Source: Paenibacillus sp. FSL A5-0031
GTDB taxonomy: Bacteria > Bacillota > Bacilli > Paenibacillales > Paenibacillaceae
NCBI RefSeq assembly: GCF_001956295.1
Contig: NZ_MRTD01000009.1
Location: forward strand, 1-64,000
Reading direction: 5' to 3'
Length of the DNA: 64,000 nucleotides
The stretch's first letter is position 1, and each line of letters opens with the position of its first letter. This document shows positions 33,498-42,625 of this stretch, in pieces. A program made the translations under genes and the position numbers. The notes beneath the pieces were generated by a model, which made no database searches, had not been told where the DNA came from, and saw nothing but the letters and a program-made list of their open reading frames with translations.

Positions 33498-35294
33498 ATG
33501 AAGTTATCCACCCTTCAACGATGGATTTCGCCCCGTTTAAGCATTCAAGGGAAGATATTCATCGCATTCAGTCTAGTCGCCCTGCTTTCCATATTATCCG
33601 TATCTGGCATTGTCTATTTGAATATGCGCGAGACGATAAAGGATAACGCAGTTACTTCGGTATCGGATAGTATTCGCCAGGCGGATGAATCCCTAAATAT
33701 TATGCTGGAAGAGATCGACCGGCTGAACACGGTAGTAGTGACTAACAAAAACACGGTGATCGATACGCTGCTCAGTCCATCGGAAGAGATCAGCTACGAA
33801 TGGTTTTTAGAACAGAAGCGGATTGAAGAATTTCTATCGGTGCTGATCGATTATAAGCCCTACATTTCTAGGATTGCCGTTGTTGGGTTGAACGGAAAGG
33901 TTTTTTTCTCCGGTGGTCCATGGCTGGACCGGACAGTCCTTGGGTCACAGATGATGGATTATACGCTTGGAAACGGATCGCGCCATGCCTATTTGAAGCA
34001 GACCGGCGTGTCGGATGCCATTACCGTAGGCAGAGAAATCCGTTATAACCGCGAGACAATCGGCGTAGTTATGGTGGATTTAAACTATGATTTCATCAAA
34101 AAAACGTATGGAGTGAAGCCGACCGCCGATAGCATGCTGTATGTGCTCGATAAAGAAGGCGGATTCGTGTATCAGTCCGAATCGGCGCCGTCTTTTGCTC
34201 CTCCTATTGAGAAGATTGTAAGCATTAAGCAGGAGTTCAAAGGCCCTGGCGATGCGGCGGAAATGATCATAGATGGAAGAACCTACACCGTCGTTAGACG
34301 TTCATCGGAATATACGGGCTGGACTACACTGGCGCTAATACCGATGGATTCACTGCTTAGTGAATCTGCGAATCTTCGCAAGCTGATGGCTGAAGTATCG
34401 GTATTTGTTTTGGCCATCGTGTTAATCTGCTCACTGCAGGTGTCCTCCCGGATCACCATAAATATTCGGCGTCTGAAGTCCATGATGATGCGGGTGAAGG
34501 ACGGGAATTTGGAATTTCCAATGAAGGAAATCAAAACGAAAGACGAGGTAGGCCAGCTGTACCACGTCTTTATCGGTATGGTGGAGGAATTGAAACGGCT
34601 GCTGGAAGGAATTCGAATCAGTGAGAAGGAGAAGCGCGAAGCGGAGTTGACGGCTCTTCAGGCGCAGATACGTCCACATTTCCTATACAATTCCCTCAAT
34701 ACAATCAAATACTTGGCCAAGCTGAACGGGGTGCCCAATATCGAGGAGGTATCCGGCTCTTTAATCGAGCTGATGCGCGGGGTTTTAGGTAATTCCAATG
34801 AATATCTTACGGTTCGAGAGGAGCTGGACTATGTAAGCAGTTATATCTCCATCGTGAAATATAAGTACATGCAGCCAATTCCGGTGTATGAGGAGATTGA
34901 GGATGAAGCCCTGCTGGAATGCCGGGTACCCAAGCTTATGCTGCAGCCTATCGTGGAGAACGCCATCATTCATGGGATCGGCTCGCTGGAGGAAGGGGGA
35001 GCGGTTATGATTCGCGTTTGCGAAGAGAATCACAACCTAAAAATCGAAGTGACGGACAACGGCAAAGGTATGACCCTGGAGCAGATGGATTTGCTGCTGG
35101 GCGAGCATAGCAAAGGAGAGGCTCCATCACGTTTCAGTGGTATGGGAGTGCGTAATGTGCATGAACGAATTGTTCGCATAAATGGAGAACCTTACGGTAT
35201 AAAGCTGTACAGCGAACTGGGACTATATACGAAGGTCGTAATTACACTTCCCGTTCTACGGGACACGGAAAAATTAGATCATGAGGTGATATAG
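33498..35294 (+). CDS. YesM-type sensor histidine kinase
   Basis: A 598-residue membrane kinase. TM1 at ~18-40 and TM2 at ~293-312 bracket an extracellular sensing domain of ~250 residues (Cache-like). A HAMP linker follows (SRITINIRRLKSMMMRVKDG), then the His_kinase domain with the phosphorylated His in QIRPHFLYNSLNTIKYLAKL and the ATPase domain with the N-box VENAIIHGIG and G-boxes DNGKGM and FSGMGVRNVHERI. It would detect an extracellular sugar or binding-protein state and phosphorylate the response regulator three bases downstream. Start ATG follows AAAAAGGAGATTTCTCGAT. A cre site lies just upstream. Confidence 0.9.
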   Translation: MKLSTLQRWISPRLSIQGKIFIAFSLVALLSILSVSGIVYLNMRETIKDNAVTSVSDSIRQADESLNIMLEEIDRLNTVVVTNKNTVIDTLLSPSEEISYEWFLEQKRIEEFLSVLIDYKPYISRIAVVGLNGKVFFSGGPWLDRTVLGSQMMDYTLGNGSRHAYLKQTGVSDAITVGREIRYNRETIGVVMVDLNYDFIKKTYGVKPTADSMLYVLDKEGGFVYQSESAPSFAPPIEKIVSIKQEFKGPGDAAEMIIDGRTYTVVRRSSEYTGWTTLALIPMDSLLSESANLRKLMAEVSVFVLAIVLICSLQVSSRITINIRRLKSMMMRVKDGNLEFPMKEIKTKDEVGQLYHVFIGMVEELKRLLEGIRISEKEKREAELTALQAQIRPHFLYNSLNTIKYLAKLNGVPNIEEVSGSLIELMRGVLGNSNEYLTVREELDYVSSYISIVKYKYMQPIPVYEEIEDEALLECRVPKLMLQPIVENAIIHGIGSLEEGGAVMIRVCEENHNLKIEVTDNGKGMTLEQMDLLLGEHSKGEAPSRFSGMGVRNVHERIVRINGEPYGIKLYSELGLYTKVVITLPVLRDTEKLDHEVI

Positions 35295-35297
35295 GTT

Positions 35298-36938
35298 ATG
35301 TTTCAAGTGCTGTTGGTTGATGACGAGCCGCTGGTCCGCAACAATTTATCGACGCTAATCAATTTCCGGAAACACGGCTTTGAAATAAGTGGTGAAGCGC
35401 ACAACGGAGTCATGGCCTTGGCATTGATCGAGCAGTCTCCGCCGCATATCGCCATTATAGACGTAAATATGCCCGAAATGAATGGTGTGGAGCTAAATCG
35501 AACGATCAAAGAAAGATATCCTGCCATTAAGACGATTATGCTTAGCAGCTTTGACGACTATGATTATGTGCGAGATTGCTTAAAAAATGGCTCCATTGAT
35601 TATTTGCTGAAGCATCGTCTCGACGGAGCAACGCTGATTGACATGTTGAACAAAGCGGTTCTTGCGCTTCGGCAGGAGGATCGGCTGTTGGAGGACCGCA
35701 ATGATCAGAAAGCGATGGCAGAACGAATGAATCCCGTGCTCATCCGTGGTTATATAGCCGATTTGGTAAGAAGGAAATCGCAGTCCGCTCAGGAGATCGA
35801 AACCTTTGCACGAAAGAATGGGCTATATTCTCAAACGGTGAGCTACGCTGCAGCGTCTCTTCAGATTGTCCCTTTCCTGCTGCTGACGCAATCCTGCAGC
35901 GACGTACAAACCAATCGACTCGTCCAGCAGGCTGTTGAGATCATGCAGCAGAGTCTGGGTGATATACAAGAACGTACAGCCGCCTACCTTGAGAACGGAC
36001 GTATGGTTGTCGTTTTTTCGTTCAAGGAACGAAGCGAGCATGCAGCCGCAAGCGAGGCTGACCGAATGATGAGCAAGCTTCGCCATGCGCTGGAGCTATT
36101 CCTGAATTTAAAGTGCGTTTATGCCGTCGGACATTTATGCAGCAGCCTGTCACTTCTTGGAACGAGTTACGGTTCCGCAGAGCGATTGCTTGACTTTTCA
36201 CCCGGCGAGGAACTGACTGGCCAAGTGAATGGAGGGGGAAATGGCATATACGGTCAGCGGGTCTCTTTAACCATCGAGGAGCAGAAACAGCTGCTGCTCT
36301 CAATCGAGATGCTCGATAAGGACGGCATGCAGCGGCTGATCTTGTCCGTATTCGATTCGATTAAGGGGCAGCCCATTCACTCTCATTCCGTGCAAATGAT
36401 CATCAGCGAGCTTCTGCATATCGCGGATAAAGTGTTGAAGAAATGGCTGCCTCAGCATGGCTCTGCGATGGACAAGCTTCCTGCAAGGAGCGAACTGGGT
36501 AGATTAGACAGCGTTGGAGAGATGGAGCATTGGCTGCAAGCCTTCTATGCCAGCCTGTTGAGCCTGCTCAAGGAGACACATGCAGTGGGACCGTATTCAC
36601 GGCATGTATCGCAAGCGATAGGATTCATTCTGGAAAGATATTCAGGCAGCGTCACCCTGGAGCTGGCAGCGGACGCCATCAGCCTGAATCCATCGTATTT
36701 AAGCAGAATATTCAAAGAAGAGACGAAGTCGACGTTCTCTGAATATTTAAACCGGATCCGAATCGATGCAGCGCGCAAGCTGCTAGAGAACGGTCAATAC
36801 TCGCTCAAGCAAATCAGCAGTCAAGCGGGCTTTTCTTCCTACAACTATTTTTTTAGAGTGTTTAAGGAAATGACCGGCGTGACGCCCCAAACGTATTTGA
36901 ACGGTTTGGGAGGCGGGGGAGCTGAAGCGAAGTTGTAA
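35298..36938 (+). CDS. YesN-type response regulator with AraC DNA-binding domain
   Basis: A 546-residue regulator. The receiver domain (1-120) has the acidic pocket DDE (8-10), the phospho-acceptor Asp55 in IAIIDVNMPEMNG and the Lys of LKHRLDG near 106. A long middle region of no clear family (~130-430) leads to a C-terminal AraC double helix-turn-helix (~440-537: LELAADAISLNPSYLSRIFK and LKQISSQAGFSSYNYFFRVF). It partners with the kinase just upstream and should activate the transporter and hydrolase genes that follow (37063-44392). Confidence 0.9.
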   Translation: MFQVLLVDDEPLVRNNLSTLINFRKHGFEISGEAHNGVMALALIEQSPPHIAIIDVNMPEMNGVELNRTIKERYPAIKTIMLSSFDDYDYVRDCLKNGSIDYLLKHRLDGATLIDMLNKAVLALRQEDRLLEDRNDQKAMAERMNPVLIRGYIADLVRRKSQSAQEIETFARKNGLYSQTVSYAAASLQIVPFLLLTQSCSDVQTNRLVQQAVEIMQQSLGDIQERTAAYLENGRMVVVFSFKERSEHAAASEADRMMSKLRHALELFLNLKCVYAVGHLCSSLSLLGTSYGSAERLLDFSPGEELTGQVNGGGNGIYGQRVSLTIEEQKQLLLSIEMLDKDGMQRLILSVFDSIKGQPIHSHSVQMIISELLHIADKVLKKWLPQHGSAMDKLPARSELGRLDSVGEMEHWLQAFYASLLSLLKETHAVGPYSRHVSQAIGFILERYSGSVTLELAADAISLNPSYLSRIFKEETKSTFSEYLNRIRIDAARKLLENGQYSLKQISSQAGFSSYNYFFRVFKEMTGVTPQTYLNGLGGGGAEAKL

Positions 36939-37062
36939 AATATGTGGAGTAAATAGTCATATTATTATAACTTTGTGGCGAAACGGGTGAATTATAATGA
37001 GTGGACACCGCTGGCAAACGGTTACACCATTCGGTGAATAGAACATTGGAGGTCACAGATTT

Positions 37063-38649
37063 ATGCGTAGACACTGGGGAAGAAACGCACTTACTACGAT
37101 GATCGTTTCCGGTCTGATCCTGACCGGCTGCAGCAACAACAACGGAGGCTCAAAGACAGAGAATCAGCCTTCGCCTGCTTCTGAAAGCGCTGTTAAAGCG
37201 GAAGGGTTCCCGATCGTGGAGCAACCGATCAAGCTCAAGATGTTCACGCGAATCGCGCCTGCTAACGGGCCGTTCAAAGATATGCCGGTGTTCCAAGACT
37301 ATGAGAAATTAAGCAACATTCAAGTAGCATTTACCGAAGCTCCTACAGACGGCTTCGCAGAGAAAAAAAATCTATTGTTCGCTTCCAACGAGCTTCCCGA
37401 TGTATTGTACCGATCGGAACTCAATCCGCTTGAGACTATTCGCTACGGGACGGCCGGACAGCTTATTCCGCTGGAGAATTTAATTGAGCAGTATGCACCA
37501 AATTTGAAAAGCCTAATGGAGCAATATCCAGAGATCCGCTCGGGCATTACGACTCCGGAAGGACACATTTACTCGATTCCCGGCATCGTAACGACAGGCT
37601 CGGCGCGTACGGACAAACGCTGGATCAATAAAGCTTGGCTCGAGAAGCTGAACCTGGAAGAGCCCAAAACGACGGATGAGCTATATAAAGTACTCCTCGC
37701 TTTCCGGGATGGAGATCCGAACGGAGATGGCAAATCAGATGAAATTCCTATGACTGCGCGTAAGGCGGCAGCGGGGATACCTATCGTAAACATGATGGCC
37801 GGATCGTTTGGCTTGGATTTGCAGCTCGGCTATAACATCAACATCGAAGACGGCAAGATCAATATTTGGAGCAGCGACGAGAAGCACAAAGAGCTGCTTA
37901 TGTACTTGAACAAGCTGTATAAGGAGAAACTTCTGGATCAGGAAATCTTCACGCATACGGAAGCACAATATCTTGCTAAGCAAGGCTCAGGCAATACGGG
38001 TCTTTTCTTTGACCAGACGAACAACAACTTCTTGCCGATCCAGGATCAATATGTCGGCACCGCTCCTCCAGTCGGTCCGCATGGCGACCAGATGCAAAGC
38101 CCGGTAGCGCCGGTGCCACGCGACTTCGGAGCGTTCGCTATTACATCTGTGAACAAATATCCGGAAGCGACAATACGCTGGATCGACTATTTCTACAGTG
38201 ACGAAGGCTCCACCCTGCTGCGCTTTGGCAGAGAGGGCGAGCATTACGAGCTGAAGGACGGCATGCCATATTACAAAGAGGATTTTCTGGCAATAACAGG
38301 CGCGCAGGGAAAAATGACACCGTACGCAGGCGGCGGCGCGCCTCACTTGATCAGCGACAAGGTAGCGTCTTTCATTAATCCACCGCAAGTTCAAGAGGCA
38401 TACGCGAAGCTGGAGCCGTACATGCCGAAGATTCGTTATGCTGCTCCGATGTTCAATGAAGAGAACGCTCAGAAGGTTAATATTCTGCGCAATGACATCG
38501 ACAAATATATCGACGAGCAAAGCACGAAGTTTATCGTTGGCGCGATCAGCTTCGATAAGTGGGAGGAATTCCAGTCTACTTTGAAAAAAATGAAGATCGA
38601 CGAGCTGGAACAGCTCTATCAAGAAGCTTACGACAAGATGGAGAAATAA
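37063..38649 (+). CDS. Extracellular solute-binding lipoprotein (LplA-like, carbohydrate ABC transporter)
   Basis: A 528-residue lipoprotein. The signal MRRHWGRNALTTMIVSGLILTGC gives a lipidated Cys23. The mature protein is a family-1-type sugar-binding protein of the long LplA kind found beside YesM/YesN systems. It also contains DGDPNGDGKSDEIPMT, a calcium-binding DxDxNxDGxxDE loop common in this group. It would capture oligosaccharides released from hemicellulose and pass them to the two permeases downstream. GGAGG precedes the start by ~11 bases. No ATPase is encoded in the operon, so a shared MsmK-like ATPase elsewhere is expected. Confidence 0.9.
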   Translation: MRRHWGRNALTTMIVSGLILTGCSNNNGGSKTENQPSPASESAVKAEGFPIVEQPIKLKMFTRIAPANGPFKDMPVFQDYEKLSNIQVAFTEAPTDGFAEKKNLLFASNELPDVLYRSELNPLETIRYGTAGQLIPLENLIEQYAPNLKSLMEQYPEIRSGITTPEGHIYSIPGIVTTGSARTDKRWINKAWLEKLNLEEPKTTDELYKVLLAFRDGDPNGDGKSDEIPMTARKAAAGIPIVNMMAGSFGLDLQLGYNINIEDGKINIWSSDEKHKELLMYLNKLYKEKLLDQEIFTHTEAQYLAKQGSGNTGLFFDQTNNNFLPIQDQYVGTAPPVGPHGDQMQSPVAPVPRDFGAFAITSVNKYPEATIRWIDYFYSDEGSTLLRFGREGEHYELKDGMPYYKEDFLAITGAQGKMTPYAGGGAPHLISDKVASFINPPQVQEAYAKLEPYMPKIRYAAPMFNEENAQKVNILRNDIDKYIDEQSTKFIVGAISFDKWEEFQSTLKKMKIDELEQLYQEAYDKMEK

Positions 38650-38682
38650 GACCGAGACCGTATGAATAAGGAGTGAATGCTC

Positions 38683-39642
38683 ATGAAGAGCGCGCAAGAA
38701 GGTGCAGCCGCCGCTCTGTCCCATATCCAGCCGAGGCGCGGATCCAGCCTGATCAGGAATATAGCCAAACGGTATGATCTGTATCTTATGCTGCTTCTGC
38801 CGGTAGCCTGGTACTTAATCTTTAACTACGGTCCACTGTACGGCCTGCAAATCGCATTCAAAAACTTCAATCCGGCAAAGGGCATTTTCGGAAGCCCTTG
38901 GGAAGGCTTCGGGCATTTCGAACGGTTTTTCGACTCGTATTATTTCTGGAGGCTGTTATGGAACACGGTGTCCATCAACTTGTTCTCTCTGCTCATCGCA
39001 TTCCCGGTTCCGATTATGCTCGCTCTAATTGTTAATGAAATCCGAAGCAAAACCTTTAGCAAATGGCTGCAAAATATTACGTATATCCCTCATTTCATTT
39101 CGGTTGTCGTTATCGTAGGCATATTGAACGTATTCCTATCGCCGACAGGACCGATCAATATGATGATCGAGGCATTCGGCGGCACTTCAGTCCGATTCAT
39201 GGAGGCAGCCGGCTGGTTCAAGACGATCTTCATCAGCTCGAACATATGGCAAAACATGGGGTGGCAATCGATTATCTACATTGCGGCGCTCAGCGGAGTG
39301 AATCCGCAGCTATACGAAGCGGCCAAGATGGACGGAGCGTCGAGGCTGAGGCGCATATGGCATGTCTCGCTTCCAGGCATAGCTCCGGTCATCGTGATCC
39401 TGCTCATTCTGGATATCGGCCATTTCATGAACGTCGGCTTTGAGAAAATTTTGCTCATGCAAAACAACTTGAATTTGGAATCAAGCGACGTCATCTCCAC
39501 GTTTGTCTATACGACAGGCATATTGAAGGGAGAATACAGCTACACGGCGGCTATCGGATTGTTCAACTCGGTCATCAATCTCATCCTGCTGCTGATGGTC
39601 AACCGATTCGCGCGCAAGACGTCAGAGACGAGCTTATGGTAA
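38683..39642 (+). CDS. Carbohydrate ABC transporter permease, LplB-like
   Basis: A 319-residue inner-membrane permease with six spans. The start region YDLYLMLLLPVAWYLIFNYG and the EAA loop YEAAKMDGASRLRRIWHVSLPG (split YEAAKMDGASRL and RRIWHVSLPG) are typical of the LplB/UgpA side of MalFG-type importers. ATG 38683 lies nine bases after AAGGAG; the ATG at 38677 is too close. It forms the translocation pore with the next gene product. Confidence 0.9.
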   Translation: MKSAQEGAAAALSHIQPRRGSSLIRNIAKRYDLYLMLLLPVAWYLIFNYGPLYGLQIAFKNFNPAKGIFGSPWEGFGHFERFFDSYYFWRLLWNTVSINLFSLLIAFPVPIMLALIVNEIRSKTFSKWLQNITYIPHFISVVVIVGILNVFLSPTGPINMMIEAFGGTSVRFMEAAGWFKTIFISSNIWQNMGWQSIIYIAALSGVNPQLYEAAKMDGASRLRRIWHVSLPGIAPVIVILLILDIGHFMNVGFEKILLMQNNLNLESSDVISTFVYTTGILKGEYSYTAAIGLFNSVINLILLLMVNRFARKTSETSLW

Positions 39643-39658
39643 AGGAGGGAACTCAGGC

Positions 39659-40555
39659 ATGTCGAAGCAACAAGCCATAAGAAAACCGTCGGATGAACGG
39701 GCGTTCGACTTCGTTATATACGTGATCGCCGCAATCATCATTATTATTGTGCTGTATCCGCTGCTCTTTATTGTCAGCGCTTCGTTCAGCGATCCGTCCA
39801 AGGTGTTGAATGGAGATGTATGGCTGCTGCCGAAGGGTGTGACCTTGGAAGCGTACAAGAGCATTTTGCACAACGATAAAATTTGGACAGGGTACCGCAA
39901 TACGATCGTTTATACCGTGGTCGGCACGCTCATCAATATTATCATGACGATACTGGCGGCGTATCCATTGTCCAGGCCAGATCTTCCCGGGCGCGGCAAA
40001 ATTATGGTCTTGATCACGCTCACTATGTTTTTCGGCGGCGGATTGATTCCAACCTATATGCTGGTTAAGGAACTGGGGATGGTGAATACCATGTGGGCGC
40101 TGATCGTCCCGGGGGCGATCGCCACGTACAATTTAATCGTTATGCGGACTTACTTTCAATCAAGCATTCCATGGGAGCTGCAGGAGGCAGCTCACATGGA
40201 CGGCTGCTCCAACTGGCGATTGCTGTTTAGCATTATATTGCCTCTATCCAAACCGATACTGGCTGTTATGGTTCTATTCTATGCGGTGGGTCATTGGAAT
40301 TCGTACTTCGCCGCGCTGATCTATATCCGTGACGAGGCTCTGCATCCGCTCCAGCTTGTGCTGCGTGAAATTCTCATGATCAGCCAATCCGCAGGCATCG
40401 ACGGCGGAAGTGTCGGGCTGGAGGATCAAATTCTGCTTGCCGAGAGCATTAAGTTCGCGGTCATTATCGTCTCTACTTTGCCGGTATTAATCATGTATCC
40501 ATTCGTGCAGCGGCATTTCGTAAAGGGCGTTATGATCGGATCGCTTAAAGGTTAA
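39659..40555 (+). CDS. Carbohydrate ABC transporter permease, LplC-like
   Basis: A 298-residue permease with six spans. The conserved beginning PLLFIVSASFSDPSKVLNGD and the EAA loop LQEAAHMDGCSNWRLLFSIILPLSKP (here LQEAAHMDGCSNW and following) mark the LplC/YtcP group that pairs with LplB. AAAGGAGGG precedes the ATG. It is 16 bases after the first permease gene and 38 bases before the arabinofuranosidase gene. Confidence 0.9.
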   Translation: MSKQQAIRKPSDERAFDFVIYVIAAIIIIIVLYPLLFIVSASFSDPSKVLNGDVWLLPKGVTLEAYKSILHNDKIWTGYRNTIVYTVVGTLINIIMTILAAYPLSRPDLPGRGKIMVLITLTMFFGGGLIPTYMLVKELGMVNTMWALIVPGAIATYNLIVMRTYFQSSIPWELQEAAHMDGCSNWRLLFSIILPLSKPILAVMVLFYAVGHWNSYFAALIYIRDEALHPLQLVLREILMISQSAGIDGGSVGLEDQILLAESIKFAVIIVSTLPVLIMYPFVQRHFVKGVMIGSLKG

Positions 40556-40593
40556 CATCGTAACCATTATGACAAATCAGTTGGAGGTTTATT

Positions 40594-42615
40594 TTGAAAA
40601 CTAACGCAAAGATTACGATTGATTGCAGCCACGCGAGCGAGCATGCGGTAAACCCTTACCTGTTCGGTCATTTCGTTGAAGATATTCGGGATCATATGGA
40701 AGCGATGCTCGCATTCCCGCTTAAAGATATGGACTTCGAGAGCGAGGCCGTGTCAAAGAAAGAGATTTCCGGTAGCTGGTACGCCTATACGAATGGGCGA
40801 AATACCAAGTACGCGTTGGAGGCGCCTGCACCGAAGCATTCGGGGCGCGCCCAGCGCATTCGCCTTCTGAGCGATGATGAGGCCTATGCGGGAATCGCGC
40901 AAAAGACGGCGCTCAAGGGGCCAGCCAATTATACGGTCAAGCTTGTGGCCCGTGCCTCCGTCGAGTTGAAGACTATTATCATTGAAGCTGTCGATCGGCG
41001 CTCGGAAGAGCTCCTTGGACAAGTCCGGATCGAGCTCGAAAGTCACAATTGGCGTGAGTACGAAGCGCAGCTGCCTATTGCTCGCGAATGCGTCGACGCC
41101 GAACTCAGGGTATACATTCCGGCTGACCACCAGAGATGGAGCGATCACGTGTCCACCGGTATGCTATGGATTGACCATGTATCTGTATTGCCGATAGATA
41201 GCGTCGCCATGGTGAAGCGTGAAGTCATCGACATGACGCGTGATTTGAACGCGGGGATGATGAGGCTTGCCGGCAACTACATCAGTGCCTACCATTGGGA
41301 GCACGGTATAGGTCCTGTTCTCGAAAGACCAGTCATGTACAACGAAGCATGGGGTGGCTGGACCAGTAAATATTTTGGCACGGACGAATTTATTCGGTTT
41401 TGCCGAGAACTTCAGGTGGAGCCGCTCATCTGCGTAAATGACGGATCGGGTACGCCCGAGGAAGCCGCTCAGTGGATTGAATACTGTAATGGCGGCATCG
41501 ATACGCCAATGGGTGCGAGGCGTGCAGCGAACGGAAACCCAGAGCCTTACAATGTCCGCTATTGGGAGATTGGCAACGAGGTATGGGGACAGTGGCAGGT
41601 AGGTACATGTTCTGCAGATCAGTTTGCAAGGCGTACGGTTTCCTTCGCCGAAGCTATGAAGGCAACAGATCCCTCCATCGTCCTGCTGGCTTGCGGACAC
41701 TACGAGCAGGAGTGGAACAAGACAGTCCTAGATTTAGCTGGTGAACATTTTGATTATCTTACTTTACATTTGTACCACGGCTATGGACCATTCGGCATGA
41801 ACCAGAATACGCCGTCGGAGGATCGATATAAAGCGATTGCTGCTTATCCCGAGTTTACCCGTCACCACATAGCAAAGACGACAGAGCATATTCTTGCGAA
41901 TGCGAAGCATAGCCATGTGAAGCTGGCGATTACCGAATACAACACGATGTATTACCCGAACACGATTCGAAAAGGGCTGCCGAATGAGCATACCTTAGGA
42001 GCGGCAGTAGCCAATGCTGCTAACCTGAACGAAATGATACGCTGCAGCGATATGGTTCATATCGGCAGCTTCTCCGATCTGGTAAACGGCTGGCTCGGCG
42101 GATGTATTCGCGTTGGCGATTATTATGCCGATCAATATTGCGGCAAGGAACCCGGCTGGAGCGGATTACCCCTTACCGTATACGGAACGCCAACTTATGA
42201 AGTAATGAAGCTTTACGCGAATCGGGATGTTCGGCATCTTGTTCACGCCACAGCCGAGTGCGGAAAGTTTGCTGTTCCGTCACTCAGGCAGACGCCTATC
42301 TCTCTGGAGGCGCTGCCTGATCTCGATGTTGTGGCAGGCACGAACAGCGGTCGCACCTCCGTCACCGTGTTTATCGTAAACCGCAGCTTAAATGAGGTGA
42401 AAGCGACGCTTGACCTGCAAAACTTCGAGGCTTCGGAAGAAACAATTTTATATGAAATTACGGGAGATTCCTATGACGATATTAATTCCGTGTTTGAGCC
42501 GGAACGGGTTATAGGCAAGAAAAAAATCGTCCCTGCCGAAGAATGGAAGCTCGGCTATCCGCTGCGTCCTACATCTGTTTATGTACTGGAAGTTTTGGAG
42601 AAGCACAAGAATTAG
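40594..42615 (+). CDS. GH51 alpha-L-arabinofuranosidase
   Basis: A 673-residue cytoplasmic glycosidase (no signal peptide). The GH51 catalytic acid/base is Glu329 in YWEIGNEVWGQW and the nucleophile is Glu448 in KLAITEYNTMYYP, both in the expected (beta/alpha)8 context. Flanking regions give the family's N-terminal FGHFVEDI and C-terminal beta-sandwich. It is longer than usual (~500 residues), because residues ~55-200 add a beta-sandwich insert resembling a carbohydrate-binding domain. The enzyme would remove arabinose from imported arabino-oligosaccharides. Start is TTG, six bases after GGAGG. Confidence 0.9.
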   Translation: MKTNAKITIDCSHASEHAVNPYLFGHFVEDIRDHMEAMLAFPLKDMDFESEAVSKKEISGSWYAYTNGRNTKYALEAPAPKHSGRAQRIRLLSDDEAYAGIAQKTALKGPANYTVKLVARASVELKTIIIEAVDRRSEELLGQVRIELESHNWREYEAQLPIARECVDAELRVYIPADHQRWSDHVSTGMLWIDHVSVLPIDSVAMVKREVIDMTRDLNAGMMRLAGNYISAYHWEHGIGPVLERPVMYNEAWGGWTSKYFGTDEFIRFCRELQVEPLICVNDGSGTPEEAAQWIEYCNGGIDTPMGARRAANGNPEPYNVRYWEIGNEVWGQWQVGTCSADQFARRTVSFAEAMKATDPSIVLLACGHYEQEWNKTVLDLAGEHFDYLTLHLYHGYGPFGMNQNTPSEDRYKAIAAYPEFTRHHIAKTTEHILANAKHSHVKLAITEYNTMYYPNTIRKGLPNEHTLGAAVANAANLNEMIRCSDMVHIGSFSDLVNGWLGGCIRVGDYYADQYCGKEPGWSGLPLTVYGTPTYEVMKLYANRDVRHLVHATAECGKFAVPSLRQTPISLEALPDLDVVAGTNSGRTSVTVFIVNRSLNEVKATLDLQNFEASEETILYEITGDSYDDINSVFEPERVIGKKKIVPAEEWKLGYPLRPTSVYVLEVLEKHKN

Positions 42616-42625
42616 GAGGTACGGC

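Noticed and set aside
37013..37026. cre-like ggcaaacggttaca before the solute-binding lipoprotein gene
   Set aside because: Fails two fixed positions of the cre consensus; the perfect cre at 33442 already covers the operon.
37987..38724. 245-codon minus-strand frame
   Set aside because: Antisense to the solute-binding lipoprotein gene and permease start; codon-pattern shadow.
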